Assembly (NCBI GenBank): GCA_029821235.1
Contig: JALGTT010000240.1
Coordinates: 1 to 5,598 of the forward strand
Direction of reading: 5' to 3'
Source of the DNA: Candidatus Hebobacteria bacterium
Lineage (GTDB): Bacteria; Armatimonadota; Hebobacteria; Hebobacterales; Hebobacteraceae
Length of the DNA stretch: 5,598 nt
Part shown: in pieces, positions 4,846-5,598 of the stretch
Numbering within the stretch: the stretch's first letter is position 1
How the letters are laid out: each line of letters starts with the position of its first letter
Position numbers and translations under genes: made by a program
The notes under the pieces: generated by a model
Seen by the model: only the letters and a program-made list of their open reading frames with translations
Told to the model about the DNA's origin: nothing
The model's database searches: none

Positions 4846-5598
4846 GAAACGCACCAGGGGCGTGCTGTCGCCGGAGGCGCTCCAAGAGGCGGAGACCACC
4901 GTCGAACCCTATGACTTCGCCAACCCCAATCGCCTGCCCAGGCAGATCCTGCGGGCGCTGACCAATATCTGCGAGGAGGCGGCGAGGGACATCACGCGGC
5001 TCCTCTCCGATCGAGACCTCACCGCGCCCGTGGTGCATTTCCAGGAGATTCGCTGCGCCCGGGCGGAGACGCTGGCGGAGGAACTCCCCAGGCCCACCAT
5101 GGTGGTGATTCTCGCCACCGCCCCCGTGGAGGGAGTCGGCCTGCTTCAGATGGATCTGCCGGTCGCCTTCGCCCTCCTGAACCACTTGCTGGGAGGCAGC
5201 GAACTGAAGGAGACGCCCCAGCGAGGGCTTTCGCCTCTGGAGCACGCCGCGCTCGAAGAACTGGTGGACAGCATTCTCGGCTCCATCCGCCAGGCGTGGG
5301 AGCCGGCCTGCCGCCTCGATTTCACCGTCACGCAGCGGACCGACGCGCTGGAGACTCTGCACTTCGGCGATCCGAAGGACTGGCTCCTGCTCATGTGTTT
5401 CCATCTCGAATCGCCTATCGCCACCGGAGACCTGCGGCTTGCCGTTCCCGCCGCGGTCACCGATCATGTGTCCCGTTCGGAATCCCGCGCCGCAGGGCAG
5501 ACCGCGCCCCCGCGGGGCACGGCCGAACAGGAGCGGCAACTCAAATTGCTCGGCGATGTGTGCGTCGAGTTCACCGCGCGGCTGGGGCCGATGGCGCT
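4835..5598 (+). CDS. fliM: Flagellar motor switch protein FliM, partial (runs off the window)
   Basis: FliM forms the middle of the C-ring, binds phospho-CheY at its N-terminus and contacts FliG through its CheC-like middle domain. The open frame gives 254 complete codons with no stop, so the C-terminal FliN-like domain is mostly outside the window. Residues 10-20 (VLSPEALQEAE) match the position of the CheY-binding LSQxEIDxLL motif but keep only LS and a Glu. The middle domain follows: YDFANPNRLPRQILRAL (26-42), LPRPTMVVIL (84-93), GVGLLQMDLPVAFALLNHLLGG (100-121), LSPLEHAALEELVDSILGSIRQAW (132-155) and a segment like the family's LEPI region near 200-211. The GGxG motif that docks FliG reads GGSE (120-123). 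From 238, LLGDVCVEFTARLG begins the C-terminal domain after a polar linker (212-235). The start is fixed by AGGAGG 6 nt upstream and by the N-terminal motif. FliM rather than FliY or CheC is supported by domain order; identity is confident. Confidence 0.9.
   Translation, partial: MPSRKRTRGVLSPEALQEAETTVEPYDFANPNRLPRQILRALTNICEEAARDITRLLSDRDLTAPVVHFQEIRCARAETLAEELPRPTMVVILATAPVEGVGLLQMDLPVAFALLNHLLGGSELKETPQRGLSPLEHAALEELVDSILGSIRQAWEPACRLDFTVTQRTDALETLHFGDPKDWLLLMCFHLESPIATGDLRLAVPAAVTDHVSRSESRAAGQTAPPRGTAEQERQLKLLGDVCVEFTARLGPMA

Noticed and set aside
4679..5539. Reverse-strand open frame opposite the fliG tail and fliM
   Set aside because: It is proline/arginine-rich and a complement of the acidic tail codons; fliM on the + strand is well supported.

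Overview
This is a high-GC bacterial window (roughly two thirds G+C by eye). Genes are densely packed, most are preceded by Shine-Dalgarno sequences, and all are on the + strand. FliG and FliM, the flagellar rotor switch proteins, show that the organism is a bacterium with a flagellar system. The phylum cannot be fixed from this window. The split molybdenum-cofactor pair and the small repeats around a GIY-YIG gene suggest an uncultured or metagenomic lineage, which is a weak inference.

Left part (1-485): degenerate copies of a short GC-rich repeat lie in both orientations at about 8-30 and 103-150. The second copy contains the ribosome binding site of a small GIY-YIG nuclease-like gene (157-399, TTG start). 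A C-rich tract with a run of 11 C follows its stop. Nothing else convincing was seen before the next gene.

Middle part (486-3627): two MoeA-type molybdopterin molybdotransferase genes overlap by 4 nt (GTGA). The first (486-1682) is MoeA-like but appears to have lost about 16 residues, including the PxFxxSxxDGYA active-site motif. The second belongs to the long MoeA family that carries a C-terminal periplasmic-binding-protein-like (PBP-like) domain in the cytoplasm. Here it is broken into two reading frames (1679-2632 and about 2614-3627) by what looks like a short deletion of about 13 nt at the end of MoeA domain III. Working together, such proteins would insert molybdate or tungstate into molybdopterin. 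As read, both copies carry a lesion, which could be real decay or sequence error.

Right part (3654-5598): a terminator-like hairpin lies just before the fliG ribosome binding site. It is followed by fliG (3700-4845) and fliM (4835 to beyond the window edge), which overlap by 11 nt and are probably translationally coupled. FliG has substitutions at torque and FliM-binding positions plus an acidic tail of about 53 residues. FliM has an altered GGxG motif and a weakened N-terminal CheY-binding motif. This rotor pair is recognisable but divergent.

No tRNA, rRNA, CRISPR array, insertion sequence or defence system was found. The most unusual signals are the two lesions in the moeA pair, the paired changes at the FliG-FliM interface, and the repeat/GIY-YIG association.
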